Of a DNA stretch of 64,000 bases, positions 32,176 to 41,264 are shown in pieces (the first letter of the stretch is position 1; the number at the start of each line of letters is the position of its first letter). The stretch is from Bacillota bacterium (GTDB lineage Bacteria; Bacillota; Clostridia; Lachnospirales; Bianqueaceae), in the NCBI GenBank assembly GCA_017441925.1, contig JAFRUE010000007.1, positions 124,001 through 188,000 of the forward strand, given 5' to 3'. A program made the translations under genes and the position numbers. Below the pieces are notes generated by a model. That model saw only the letters and a list, made by a program, of their open reading frames with translations, had not been told where the DNA came from and searched no databases.

Positions 32176-33422
32176 GAATACACAGAACAATCGGTCTGAT
32201 ACTGGCGGCGCTGCTGTCTGTTTCAGCCGCGCTTGCGGGATGTCAGAATGGAGGAACATCTGATAACGGGGCTGTCGTATACGCGGACCGGATCGCGGAC
32301 CTCCTTGGTCTGAACGGTTTCGCCGGCGTCCAGAACCGTTTCGCGGGAATGGTCGAGCCGCAGAAGACGATGAAGATCAATCCGGATACGAGCCGTACCG
32401 TTAAGATGGTCGCAGTCGTTGAGAAACAGAGAGTCAAGGCCGGTGACGTTCTGTTTACTTATGATACCGAGGATCTGGAGCTGCAGCTTGAGCAGACCGA
32501 GCTTGAGATCGAGCGGATCGACAATCAGATCGTACAGTACCAGAACGAGATCACAGCCCTGGAGGACGAGAAGGAAAAAGCTTCCGAGGAAAACAAGATC
32601 GAGTATACGCTTGAGATCTCCAACCGGTATTCTTCCATCAAACAGTCCGAATACGACCGCAAGACCAAGCAGGCTGATATTGCCAAGATCAATGAGAAGA
32701 TGAACGAAGATACCGTATATGCGGAGATGGACGGATTTGTGCAGAAACTGGACAATTCCGTACTGAACGGCAATTCATACGATAATTACGGTAATCCGAA
32801 GACTTTCATCACGCTGATGGCGGACGGCGAGTACCGCGTCAAAGCCACGATCAACGAGCAGAACATGATGCAGATCCATATCGGGGATACTGTCCTTGTG
32901 CGCTCCCGTGTTGACGAGAATATGACCTGGAACGGCGTGATCGAAGAGATCGATTATGAGAATGCGGAGAACGGCAATCAGAACGGCGGTATGTACGTCG
33001 GATATGCAGAGGATCCTTATACTTCTTCATCCAAATATCCGTTCTATATCAGTCTGTCTTCCTATGACGGCCTGATCCTTGGCCAGCATGTACTGATCGA
33101 GCTTGAGAGCGAGTCCGAAGGCCTTGCTTCTTTTGCGCTTCCGTCCGCATATATCGTACAGGACGGCAGCAGCGCGTATGTCTGGAAAGAGAAGAACGGC
33201 AAGCTTGCGAAGCAGACGGTCCTTCTGGGGACGTATTATGAATTCGAGGATACATATGAGATCGTTGACGGGCTGAAAGAAGACGACGCGATCGTTTTCC
33301 CGACGGAGGATCTGTCAGAGGGTATGAAAGTCGTTGTGAATTCCGGAGTCCAGGATCCCGGAATGCAGAACCCGGAGATGCAGAATCCGGTAATGGAGGA
33401 GCAGGGAGGCAAGCTTCCATGA
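32172..33422 (+). CDS. HlyD/MacA-like adaptor lipoprotein of an export system
   Basis: 416 residues. A lipoprotein signal peptide (ILAALLSVSAALAGC, lipid-modified Cys near 24) is followed by a lipoyl/barrel half. A short coiled-coil hairpin (~95-165: TELEIERIDNQIVQYQNEI ... KQSEYDRKTKQADIAKIN) then leads to the return barrel (NTVYAEMDGFVQKL-type strand). In MacAB/YknWXYZ-like systems such adaptors sit on an MacB-type permease. The tail has a 15-bp quasi-repeat giving PGMQNPEMQNPVM. It starts in the coaX stop and its stop overlaps the ATPase start, both as ATGA. Confidence 0.82.
   Translation: MRIHRTIGLILAALLSVSAALAGCQNGGTSDNGAVVYADRIADLLGLNGFAGVQNRFAGMVEPQKTMKINPDTSRTVKMVAVVEKQRVKAGDVLFTYDTEDLELQLEQTELEIERIDNQIVQYQNEITALEDEKEKASEENKIEYTLEISNRYSSIKQSEYDRKTKQADIAKINEKMNEDTVYAEMDGFVQKLDNSVLNGNSYDNYGNPKTFITLMADGEYRVKATINEQNMMQIHIGDTVLVRSRVDENMTWNGVIEEIDYENAENGNQNGGMYVGYAEDPYTSSSKYPFYISLSSYDGLILGQHVLIELESESEGLASFALPSAYIVQDGSSAYVWKEKNGKLAKQTVLLGTYYEFEDTYEIVDGLKEDDAIVFPTEDLSEGMKVVVNSGVQDPGMQNPEMQNPVMEEQGGKLP
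33363..33392 (+). repeat. Two 15-bp units near the adaptor C-terminus
   Basis: ATGCAGAACCCGGAG is followed directly by ATGCAGAATCCGGTA, encoding M-Q-N-P-E/V twice. Confidence 0.75.
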
Positions 33423-34165
33423 TCCTTGAACTCAGTCATATTTATAAGAATTATTCACAGGGCAAGCTGGACGTCCCGGTCCTCAAGGATGTCTCTCTTG
33501 AAGTGAATAAGGGTGATTTCCTGTCGATCATGGGTCCGTCCGGATCCGGTAAATCGACACTGATGAATATCATCGGATGTCTGGATCTGCCGACTTCGGG
33601 ATCCTATATTTTTGACGGGGAAGATGTCCTGAAGAAAAACGACAAGAGCCTTGCCGAGATGCGGAATAAGAAGATCGGATTTGTCTTCCAGACTTTTAAT
33701 CTGCTGCCGCGTGAAACGGCCCTTGAGAATGTTGAGCTTCCTCTGATCTATGCCGGCGTCCATCAGAAGGAGCGCCGCAGGATCGCGGCGGAGATGCTGG
33801 AGAAAGTCGGCCTTGCGGACCGGATGAATTTCCGTCCGACACAGCTTTCCGGCGGACAGCAGCAGCGTGTCGCGATCGCACGGGCAATGGCAAACCATCC
33901 GGACGTGATCCTGGCGGATGAGCCGACCGGCGCACTGGATTCCAAGTCCGGCGAACAGATCATGGAGATCTTTCATATGCTGAACGGCGAAGGCGCGACG
34001 ATCATCATGATCACGCATGAAGCTTCGATCGCGGAGCATGCCGGCCGCAAGATGATGATTCTGGACGGAGAGCTTTACAGCCGTGAAGAAAGCACAGCAA
34101 AAGAAGCTGCAGCGGAAAAAGCTGTCCAGGAGGAAGCTGCCTTAGAGGAGGTGCCGCATGAATAA
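33419..34165 (+). CDS. ABC transporter ATP-binding protein (MacB/LolD type)
   Basis: 248 residues with Walker [11 protein letters not shown] (~39-48), Q-loop [18 protein letters not shown] (the LLPRxTxxENVELPL pattern of the MacB/LolD class), signature [14 protein letters not shown] and Walker [15 protein letters not shown] ~20-residue Ala/Glu tail ([20 protein letters not shown]) is atypical. It energises the permease at 36911. The stop overlaps the next start by 8 nt. Confidence 0.92.
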   Translation: MILELSHIYKNYSQGKLDVPVLKDVSLEVNKGDFLSIMGPSGSGKSTLMNIIGCLDLPTSGSYIFDGEDVLKKNDKSLAEMRNKKIGFVFQTFNLLPRETALENVELPLIYAGVHQKERRRIAAEMLEKVGLADRMNFRPTQLSGGQQQRVAIARAMANHPDVILADEPTGALDSKSGEQIMEIFHMLNGEGATIIMITHEASIAEHAGRKMMILDGELYSREESTAKEAAAEKAVQEEAALEEVPHE

Positions 34166-36890
34166 AACGCTGAAAAGGGTTATTATTACTGTGGTTTCGC
34201 TCGTGACAGCCGCGGCTGTGGGTGTCGGCGCTTTCAGCATCGTCAAGAAGAACCAGAAACAGAATCTGACAGCGCAGGTCACACCTGTGTCCATGATGTA
34301 CACGCAGTACTATGAGGACAATTATCGCTATGGCTATGTCCAGAGTGGTTTTACACAGAATGTGTTTGCACAGGAAGGGGCCGTGATCCAGGAGATCTAT
34401 GTCCAGCAGGGACAGGAAGTCAAGACCGGAGATCCGCTTCTGACCTATGATCCGGAGCAGATCCAGCTTGAACTGGACCGCAAAGAACTGAATATCCAGG
34501 TGCTGCAGCGCCGTTATGAACGTCTGCTGAATGAACTGTACGAGCTGCAGAATACAAAGCCGTCAGATGCTTCATCGCTGTACGGAGCGTCCGCGGGAAA
34601 CGGCATGACCGCTTCGCTGCGGGACGAGACCACGCCGGGAGAAAGTTCTGCTTCGGAAGAGAGTTCCAAGGCTGAGGAGAGCTCCGTGCAGGAGGAGAGT
34701 TCTGAGTCTAAGCTGGAGGAGAGTTCTGAATCCAAACCGGAGGAAAGTTCTGAGTCCAAGCCGGAAGAAAGCTCTGAATCCAAATCGGAGGAGAGTTCTG
34801 AGTCCAAGCCAGAGGAGAGTTCTGAATCCAAACCGGAGGAGAGTTCCGAATCCAAGCCGGAAGAAAGCTCCGAATCCAAACCGGAGGAGAGTTCTGAGTC
34901 CAAGCCAGAGGAGAGTTCCGAATCCAAACCGGAGGAGAGTTCTGAATCCAAACCGGAGGAGAGTTCTGAGTCCAAGCCAGAGGAGAGTTCCGAATCCAAA
35001 CCGGAGGAGAGTTCTGAGTCCAAGCCAGAGGAGAGTTCTGGATCCAAACCGGAGGAGAGCTCCGAGTCCAAACCGGAGGAAAGTTCTGAGTCCAAACCGG
35101 AGGAGAGCTCCGAATCCAAACCGGAAGAAAGCTCCGAGTCCAAACCGGAAGAATCCTCTGAACCCGAACCGTATACTGCTTCCGGCAGCTGCACGGTCAA
35201 GGGTGTTTTCAGCCTGGTCGGAAGAGATATCAAAGCCGGTGAGTTCACCGTTCAGGTCACAGACGCAAACGGTAAGACAGCCGCGACAGCTGTTAACGAT
35301 GCTGCCGGTAATTTCAGCTTTACGCTTATTTATGATCAGGATGCGGTTGCCGGTTCTCCTTATGTTTATACAGTACAGCAGACTGCTGCCGCCGCGGACG
35401 GCATGATCTACGATGAGAACGTCTATACAATGACGGTCCGGATCCAGGACAATAAAGACGGCAAGCTGACTGTCACGGCGACAGGTGCCGAAAACATGCG
35501 TTTTACCAACGTATACAGCAAGACTTCAGAGTATGAAGAGCAAAAAGAAGACAGACCGATCCCTGTTCTGACAGCTTCGAGCAAGCCTTATACCGGTAAG
35601 GGAACAGAGCAGGAGCCTTATCGTTACTGGATCGGCCGCAATACCAAGCTGATCAGTACTTTCTGTGACGCGTATATCAGCACGGACGGCGAGAATAACT
35701 CCCAGGACCCGAAGGAAGCAACGTATTTCATCTTTGACAAGAGGAAAAACGATGAACCTGACGGAGAGATCGAGTATTCCTGGTATCTTTCCACAGACGG
35801 TCTGGAGAAGGATGAAAAGGTCCGGGTATACAACCTGAGCGTATATCAGATTCCGCTGGATCCGCAGTCCTATCTGCTGGCGGTTGCGGAAAACGCGCTT
35901 CCCAAGACCATGAACCTTTCGATCAACATGATCGACCGTGATATCAACGTCAAGTCTGTCACGATCGTCGGAGAGGACGTTCTGGAAGAAGCTGAGCTCG
36001 ATCACAGTTATTTCAATGTGCTTCTTGCCAAGGGCGGTATTTTCAACCTGTATCTGCAGTATAAGGAGGACGATCCGGACGAATCGAGCGGAGAGTCCAG
36101 TGAAGAGTCTATTCCGGATGAACCGGAACCGTATATCCCGGATTATCCGGTAGGACCGACAGGTCCGACCCGTGAGGAGCTGCTGCAGAAGATCAAAGAG
36201 AAGGAAGTCGAGATCAAGGATATGGAAGTCACTCAGAAGATGGCTGACCTTGATCTTGAAAAGACACGCGAGAAGCTTGAGAACGTCGTTGTCAAGAGCA
36301 TCGTGAACGGACGTGTGACCCGCGTCGATCCGATGGGCGGCAATTATAATGAGCCTGTCGTACAGATCATCGGCGGTGATGAGATCTATGTATCCACAAC
36401 TGTCTCTGAACTTGATCTTGGCAAAGTCCAGGTCGGTGATCCGGTAACGGCTATATCCTGGATGACAGGAGAGCAGATGGAGGGCGTTGTTTCGCAGATC
36501 GGGGATTATCCTGTCGAGGATGCGATGGGCTACTACTCGCAGAACCCGAACGTCTCCAATTATGAGATGATCATTGCTTTCCCGGCGGATTCCGGCCTGA
36601 TGGACGGACAGGGCGTTGAACTCACAATGGGATCGATGCAGCCGCCGGATGCGGTATCGTTCTGCATTCCTTCCATGTATATCCGGGATGAGAACGGTTC
36701 GTATTATGTGCTTGCGGATCAGGACGGATATCTTGTCAAAAAGTATATCCAGGTCGGCCGCAGCATGTATGACGGTGAATATATCGAGATCCTCGGCGGG
36801 ATCACAATGGAGGACTATCTGGCCTTCCCTTACGGAAAAGCCGCGCAGGAAGGCGTCAAGACAGTCTATGACGAGATTCTGTACCAGTAA
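34158..36890 (+). CDS. HlyD/MacA-like adaptor with a large repeat and pilin-like insertion
   Basis: 910 residues. An N-terminal membrane anchor (~8-28) and a barrel/lipoyl strand (GAVIQEIYVQQGQEVKTGD) lead into the outgoing helix (LDRKELNIQVLQRRYERLLN, ~97-135). The matching return helix (EELLQKIKEKEVEIKDMEVT ... LDLEKTREKLENVVV) comes only at ~670, followed by a normal adaptor C-terminus. In between lie 19 ESKPEESS-type units (183-334), a pilin isopeptide-linkage-like Ig domain (~337-455; GRDIKAGEFTVQVTDANGK ... MRFTNVYSK) and an unrecognised domain (~460-650) ending in a Ser/Glu/Pro hinge. The Lys expected for the isopeptide bond is not at its usual place. The role as an export adaptor is inferred from ends and operon. 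Confidence 0.78.
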   Translation: MNKTLKRVIITVVSLVTAAAVGVGAFSIVKKNQKQNLTAQVTPVSMMYTQYYEDNYRYGYVQSGFTQNVFAQEGAVIQEIYVQQGQEVKTGDPLLTYDPEQIQLELDRKELNIQVLQRRYERLLNELYELQNTKPSDASSLYGASAGNGMTASLRDETTPGESSASEESSKAEESSVQEESSESKLEESSESKPEESSESKPEESSESKSEESSESKPEESSESKPEESSESKPEESSESKPEESSESKPEESSESKPEESSESKPEESSESKPEESSESKPEESSESKPEESSGSKPEESSESKPEESSESKPEESSESKPEESSESKPEESSEPEPYTASGSCTVKGVFSLVGRDIKAGEFTVQVTDANGKTAATAVNDAAGNFSFTLIYDQDAVAGSPYVYTVQQTAAAADGMIYDENVYTMTVRIQDNKDGKLTVTATGAENMRFTNVYSKTSEYEEQKEDRPIPVLTASSKPYTGKGTEQEPYRYWIGRNTKLISTFCDAYISTDGENNSQDPKEATYFIFDKRKNDEPDGEIEYSWYLSTDGLEKDEKVRVYNLSVYQIPLDPQSYLLAVAENALPKTMNLSINMIDRDINVKSVTIVGEDVLEEAELDHSYFNVLLAKGGIFNLYLQYKEDDPDESSGESSEESIPDEPEPYIPDYPVGPTGPTREELLQKIKEKEVEIKDMEVTQKMADLDLEKTREKLENVVVKSIVNGRVTRVDPMGGNYNEPVVQIIGGDEIYVSTTVSELDLGKVQVGDPVTAISWMTGEQMEGVVSQIGDYPVEDAMGYYSQNPNVSNYEMIIAFPADSGLMDGQGVELTMGSMQPPDAVSFCIPSMYIRDENGSYYVLADQDGYLVKKYIQVGRSMYDGEYIEILGGITMEDYLAFPYGKAAQEGVKTVYDEILYQ
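34704..35159 (+). repeat. 19 tandem 24-bp units
   Basis: Nineteen in-frame units encode E/G-S-K-P/L/S-E-E-S-S. Units differ only at silent or near-silent sites. A two-unit block (GAATCCAAACCGG... then GAGTCCAAGCCAG...) recurs at about 34872, 34944 and 34992, which points to recent 48-bp duplications. Nearly pure purine-rich coding strand. Confidence 0.95.
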
Positions 36891-36910
36891 GGAAGGAGAG
36901 GAGAATAAAC

Positions 36911-38179
36911 ATGCTTGAGAATATCCGTCTTTCCTTTATTGGGATCTGGTCGCACAAAATGCGTTCGCTGCTGACGATGCTCGGTATCATCATCGGTATC
37001 GCCGCGATCATTGCCATCGTTTCGACGATCAAAGGCACGAATGACCAGATCAAGAATCAGATCATCGGATCGGGCAACAACGCGGTCGTGGTGCAGCTGT
37101 ACGAGGGCAGTGCCGCGATCGATCCGCAGTACTCGCAGATCCCCGCTTCGTTCCTGCCGGTCTCGGACGACCTGCTGAAACAGATCGAGGACCTCTCGGA
37201 AGTCGATGCGGCAACGCTGATCAAGCAGCGCAATATCTATCAGGGCGTATTTCACGGTGCGGTATCGCTGCAGAACGGTCTGGTAACCGGTATTGATGAA
37301 AAATACACGGACGTGTATCCGTATCACGCGATCCGGGGCAGGATGCTTTCCGGACGGGATTTTGACGGAACGAGAAAATCAGCCGTTCTGGATACGACTG
37401 CGGCTGAGAAACTTTTCTCCGGACAGAATCCTGTCGGACTGACGATCGAGATCTCGGGAGAGCCTTTTGTCATCGTCGGAGTCGTGCAGATGGACGATGC
37501 CTACGTTCCGGACATTGAAACAATATCGGATTACTATAACTACAAGTATTCATCAGGCGGCGGGGGACGCGTTTTCATCCCCATCAAGACATGGCCTGTT
37601 ATCTACCGGTATGACGAACCGGAAATGGTAGCGCTCAAGGCTTCCAGAACGGAAGCGATGACGCAGGCCGGCAACAAGACCGCGGATATCCTGAACAATG
37701 CGGCCGGTATCTCGGAGAATTCGGACACAAATATCAAATACAAGAGTCCGGACCTCCTGCAGCAGGCTAAGAATCTGCAGGATCTGTCAGCCGCCACAAA
37801 CAGGCAGTTGATCTGGATCGCTAGTATTTCACTGCTTGTCGGCGGTATCGGTGTTATGAATATCATGCTTGTCTCCGTTTCGGAACGCACCCGTGAGATC
37901 GGCCTTAAGAAAGCGCTTGGAGCGCGTAAGAGAAGGATCATGGGACAGTTCCTGACAGAAGCCGCCGTACTGACAAGCTTTGGCGGAATCCTCGGCGTAC
38001 TGCTCGGGATCGGGCTTGCTCAGGTCGTTTCCCGGATTTCGGAGACACCAGTCGCGATCAGTATTCCTGCGATCATTCTGTCGGTACTGTTCTCAATGGG
38101 CGTCGGTATTCTTTTCGGCCTCCTGCCGTCGATCCAGGCAGCGAACCTGAATCCGATCGACGCGCTGCGCCGCGAATAA
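36911..38179 (+). CDS. MacB-like ABC transporter permease
   Basis: 422 residues. One N-terminal helix (MRSLLTMLGIIIGIAAIIAI) is followed by a ~230-residue extracellular MacB core domain. A C-terminal FtsX cluster of three helices (LIWIASISLLVGGIGVMNIM with the SERTREIGLKKALGARK coupling segment) completes it. This is mechanotransmission-type export rather than import. It follows the repeat-bearing adaptor by 20 nt, with GGAAGGAGAGG before ATG 36911. Substrate unknown. Confidence 0.92.
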   Translation: MLENIRLSFIGIWSHKMRSLLTMLGIIIGIAAIIAIVSTIKGTNDQIKNQIIGSGNNAVVVQLYEGSAAIDPQYSQIPASFLPVSDDLLKQIEDLSEVDAATLIKQRNIYQGVFHGAVSLQNGLVTGIDEKYTDVYPYHAIRGRMLSGRDFDGTRKSAVLDTTAAEKLFSGQNPVGLTIEISGEPFVIVGVVQMDDAYVPDIETISDYYNYKYSSGGGGRVFIPIKTWPVIYRYDEPEMVALKASRTEAMTQAGNKTADILNNAAGISENSDTNIKYKSPDLLQQAKNLQDLSAATNRQLIWIASISLLVGGIGVMNIMLVSVSERTREIGLKKALGARKRRIMGQFLTEAAVLTSFGGILGVLLGIGLAQVVSRISETPVAISIPAIILSVLFSMGVGILFGLLPSIQAANLNPIDALRRE

Positions 38180-38212
38180 CAGCAACGGTTCTTTCAGTAT
38201 AGCGGAGGACTT

Positions 38213-41149
38213 ATGAAGAATCCGGGTACGGATCTGCTCAAAGAATACACATTACGGGAAAACGCTCAGTATTTCCGGGGCGGAAGCGCTGGTAATGTTG
38301 ATATTATCCCGACTCTGATCCCGGCGGGATTCCGGAACGATCCGGACGCGCCGGGACAGATCTCCAGCGTGGAATTCCACGTCGGGACCACGACAAAATA
38401 CCTGATCAGGGATATTTCCGCGTTCCTGGAACTTTTTGATCGGCACGGACGCCATTCCTACGGGAAGAAGCTGGACTTTATCCATGATGTCAGCGCCTTG
38501 ACTCCGTCCGGCCGCGAGATGTACCGGTTTATGGAACGCACGGTGCGGGAGTATCAGATCATCCAGAGACAGAAGCAGGCTACGGACGGTGATGCAGACA
38601 GCAATGAGGCGGAAGGACCGATGCGGACTCTGCCGCTGTCTCCGCAGGCGCTGGAGCTGTTCCTGGAACGTATGGACGGCAGACAGCTGCAGCTTACACA
38701 CAGCGTGCCTGTGAAATGCAATGTCAGAACGGAAGATCCGAAGATGCGGGTCCTTTTCCTGCAGGGTGAGGGATCCGTCCGGATCTATATCGAGAAATTC
38801 CGGTACGAGGAAGGCGCGGACCGGCTTTTTGTGCTGCAGAATGATACGCTGTACCGCTGCAGCACGGAATATACACGCGACTGCGGGTATTTCCTTAAAG
38901 CCGTGTCAGCCGCCCGGGACGAAGGATTTGAGCTGAAGCAGGAAGGGATTCCTGTCTTTGTCAGCTCTGTCCTGCCGATTCTGAAGAAGTATTTCCGGCT
39001 GCAGAATCAGGAGATTTTTGACGAATATCAGCCTCCTGAAGGCCATGTGAAGATTCATGTAGATTCCGGCGAGCATTTTCTCCTGTCTGCCAAGGTCGAA
39101 ACCGTATATCCGGAACGGACTTGTAATGCGTTTGAACCGGTACAGGTCGGCAAAGTATACCGCAACGTGAGGCTTGAATCCCGCGCGGTCCGCAGAGTCA
39201 TGGAATATTTCCCGCATGTGGACCGTAAAGCCGGTATGTTCCGGATCCTTACGGATGAGGAACTGTACCGTTTCCTGGAAGAAGGGCAGAGGGCGCTTGA
39301 AGAGGTCGGAGAAGTATATCTGGATCGGGACGCGCTGCCTTACGAGATCCGTAAAGCGCCTCAGCTCGGAGCTTTTATCCATTACGGCAGCGGACTGCTT
39401 GAACTAACGATCACTGCGGGAGACCTGCCGCAGGAAGAGGTCAGCCGCCTGCTCGAGACCTACCGGCAGAAAAAACGCTATCTGAAGCTTTCGGACGGGA
39501 CATTTATGAAACTGCGGGAGGGGACGCTCGCGCTGCTGAACGAACTGGCAGACGGGCTGAATCTGAGCAGTCAGGAACTCGCAGAGGGAACGATCCGGCT
39601 GCCGCTTTTCCGCGCGCCGTATCTGCAGGCTCTTCTCGGCGGATCGCAGAACGAGATCATGGTCAGCCGTAATGAGGCTTTTTCCAACTATGTCTGGAAA
39701 CTGCAGCCTGCCGGGGCAGGAGGTCCTCTTTTCAAAGTGCCGCCTGAGACCGGACGGTATTTGCGGCCTTATCAGTATGATGCCTATCAGTGGATGCGTA
39801 CGCTCGATTCGCTCGGACTCGGCGGGATCCTGGCCGATGATATGGGCCTTGGTAAGACCATCGAAGCCGCAGCGCTGCTCGAAGCCTATGAACAGGAAGA
39901 AAAAGACGACGCCAGGCCTTCGCTGATCATCTGTCCCGCGTCCCTGATCTATAACTGGGAGAATGAGCTGAAGCGCTTTGCGCCGTCCGTAAAATGCCGT
40001 GTGATCAGCGGGACAGCCGCTGCAAGAATTAAGGAGATCCACGGCGCGCTCGCGATCCCGCGCTGCGTTCTGATTACTTCCTATGAGCTCGTCAAGAGGG
40101 ACTACGATGTCTATAAAGACGCGGTTTTCCGCTATGAGATCCTTGACGAAGCGCAGATGATCAAGAATTACATGACGCAGTCCGCCCGGATCGTCAAAAA
40201 GATGCGTTCGCAGACACGTTTCGCGCTGACGGGCACTCCTGTCGAAAACCGGCTCGGAGAGCTGTGGAGCATTTTCGACTATCTGATGAAAGGCCTGCTG
40301 TATACCTACAGTAAATTCCGCGACATGCTGGAGACACCGATCACGGTCGGCAAGGATGAGGCAGCCGCCAGGCGTCTTCGCAGCATGATCCGTCCCTTTG
40401 TGCTCCGCAGGCTTAAGACGGACGTCCTGAAGGATCTGCCGGACAAGGATGAAGTGAAAGTCTATGCGGCCATGCAGGATGAACAGCGCAAGCTGTACGA
40501 TCTGCAGACGATGGCTTTGAGAGAAGAGATCCGTGGCATGGATGTCAGCCGCAACAAGATCCAGATTCTGGCTCAGCTGATGCGGCTGCGGCAGCTTTGC
40601 TGTGATCCGTCCCTGATCTATGAGAATTATGCAGAAGGGTCTGCCAAGACAGACACCTGTATCGATCTGGTCAAAGGGGCGGTCGGAAGCGGCCACAAAG
40701 TCCTTCTTTTCTCGCAGTTCACCAGTATGCTGGACATTCTGAAGAGCAGACTGGATGAGCTGGGCATTTCGTCCTATATGCTGACAGGGGCGGTCTCCAA
40801 AGAGAAACGCGCTGAGCTTGTCCGCAGCTTTTATCTCGATGAGACACCGGTTTTCCTGATCTCGCTGAAAGCCGGCGGCGTCGGGCTGAATCTGACGGCC
40901 GCGGACATCGTGATCCTGTACGATCCGTGGTGGAATCTTGCGGCAGAGACTCAGGCAACGGACCGTGCATACCGGATCGGACAGCAGAACAAGGTGACGG
41001 TCTACCGGCTGATCGCGAAAGACACGATCGAGGACAGGATCCTGGAGATGCAGGAGCATAAGAAGGATCTGTCGGACCAGATCATCACGGACGGCGATTT
41101 CTCGGAAGATTATCTGTCCGCGGAATCCCTTGCTGCGATTCTGGATTAA
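38213..41149 (+). CDS. SNF2-family DNA-dependent ATPase/helicase
   Basis: 978 residues. An N-terminal ~480-residue region corresponds to the bacterial SNF2-associated domain. The SNF2 motor follows from ~515: I DDMGLGKTIEAAALL, Ia ICPASLIYNWENE, II LDEAQMIKN, III FALTGTPVENRLGELWSIFD, V SLKAGGVGLNLTAADIVI, VI QATDRAYRIGQQNKV. Related clostridial proteins usually start with a SWIM zinc finger, which I do not see. The role may be in DNA repair or transcription restart; no restriction or phage-defence gene is adjacent. Confidence 0.9.
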   Translation: MKNPGTDLLKEYTLRENAQYFRGGSAGNVDIIPTLIPAGFRNDPDAPGQISSVEFHVGTTTKYLIRDISAFLELFDRHGRHSYGKKLDFIHDVSALTPSGREMYRFMERTVREYQIIQRQKQATDGDADSNEAEGPMRTLPLSPQALELFLERMDGRQLQLTHSVPVKCNVRTEDPKMRVLFLQGEGSVRIYIEKFRYEEGADRLFVLQNDTLYRCSTEYTRDCGYFLKAVSAARDEGFELKQEGIPVFVSSVLPILKKYFRLQNQEIFDEYQPPEGHVKIHVDSGEHFLLSAKVETVYPERTCNAFEPVQVGKVYRNVRLESRAVRRVMEYFPHVDRKAGMFRILTDEELYRFLEEGQRALEEVGEVYLDRDALPYEIRKAPQLGAFIHYGSGLLELTITAGDLPQEEVSRLLETYRQKKRYLKLSDGTFMKLREGTLALLNELADGLNLSSQELAEGTIRLPLFRAPYLQALLGGSQNEIMVSRNEAFSNYVWKLQPAGAGGPLFKVPPETGRYLRPYQYDAYQWMRTLDSLGLGGILADDMGLGKTIEAAALLEAYEQEEKDDARPSLIICPASLIYNWENELKRFAPSVKCRVISGTAAARIKEIHGALAIPRCVLITSYELVKRDYDVYKDAVFRYEILDEAQMIKNYMTQSARIVKKMRSQTRFALTGTPVENRLGELWSIFDYLMKGLLYTYSKFRDMLETPITVGKDEAAARRLRSMIRPFVLRRLKTDVLKDLPDKDEVKVYAAMQDEQRKLYDLQTMALREEIRGMDVSRNKIQILAQLMRLRQLCCDPSLIYENYAEGSAKTDTCIDLVKGAVGSGHKVLLFSQFTSMLDILKSRLDELGISSYMLTGAVSKEKRAELVRSFYLDETPVFLISLKAGGVGLNLTAADIVILYDPWWNLAAETQATDRAYRIGQQNKVTVYRLIAKDTIEDRILEMQEHKKDLSDQIITDGDFSEDYLSAESLAAILD

Positions 41150-41168
41150 ACCGGTATAAGGTCTGGCA

Positions 41169-41195
41169 AAGCATCGCTCCGGCGGTGCTTTTTTG
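41169..41195 (+). terminator. Terminator after the SNF2 gene
   Basis: AGCATCG pairs with CGGTGCT (one G-U), followed by T6. Confidence 0.75.
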
Positions 41196-41227
41196 CTGTG
41201 CAATACAGCTTCTGCAGGCCTAAAAAC

Positions 41228-41255
41228 TTGACAGAATGCACAGATATGGTAAAAT
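41228..41255 (+). promoter_or_regulatory. Promoter of the peptide-binding lipoprotein gene
   Basis: TTGACA 41228-41233, 16-nt spacer, TAAAAT 41250-41255 in an extended context (TGGTAAAAT). Confidence 0.75.
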
Positions 41256-41264
41256 AATTATATA

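Noticed and set aside
34704-35159. CRISPR-like array
   Set aside because: Units are adjacent and in frame with no unique spacers; it is a coding tandem repeat.
34514-35248. Minus-strand frame encoding a Ser/Leu/Asp repeat protein
   Set aside because: It is the complement of the 24-bp repeat array; repeats without stops keep several frames open.
38213-41149. SNF2 helicase as part of a phage-defence island
   Set aside because: No nuclease, methylase, phospholipase D or other defence gene within reach; neighbours are transport genes.
39404-41203. Minus-strand frame of 599 codons opposite the SNF2 gene
   Set aside because: All helicase motifs lie on the plus strand; the minus frame has no start signal.
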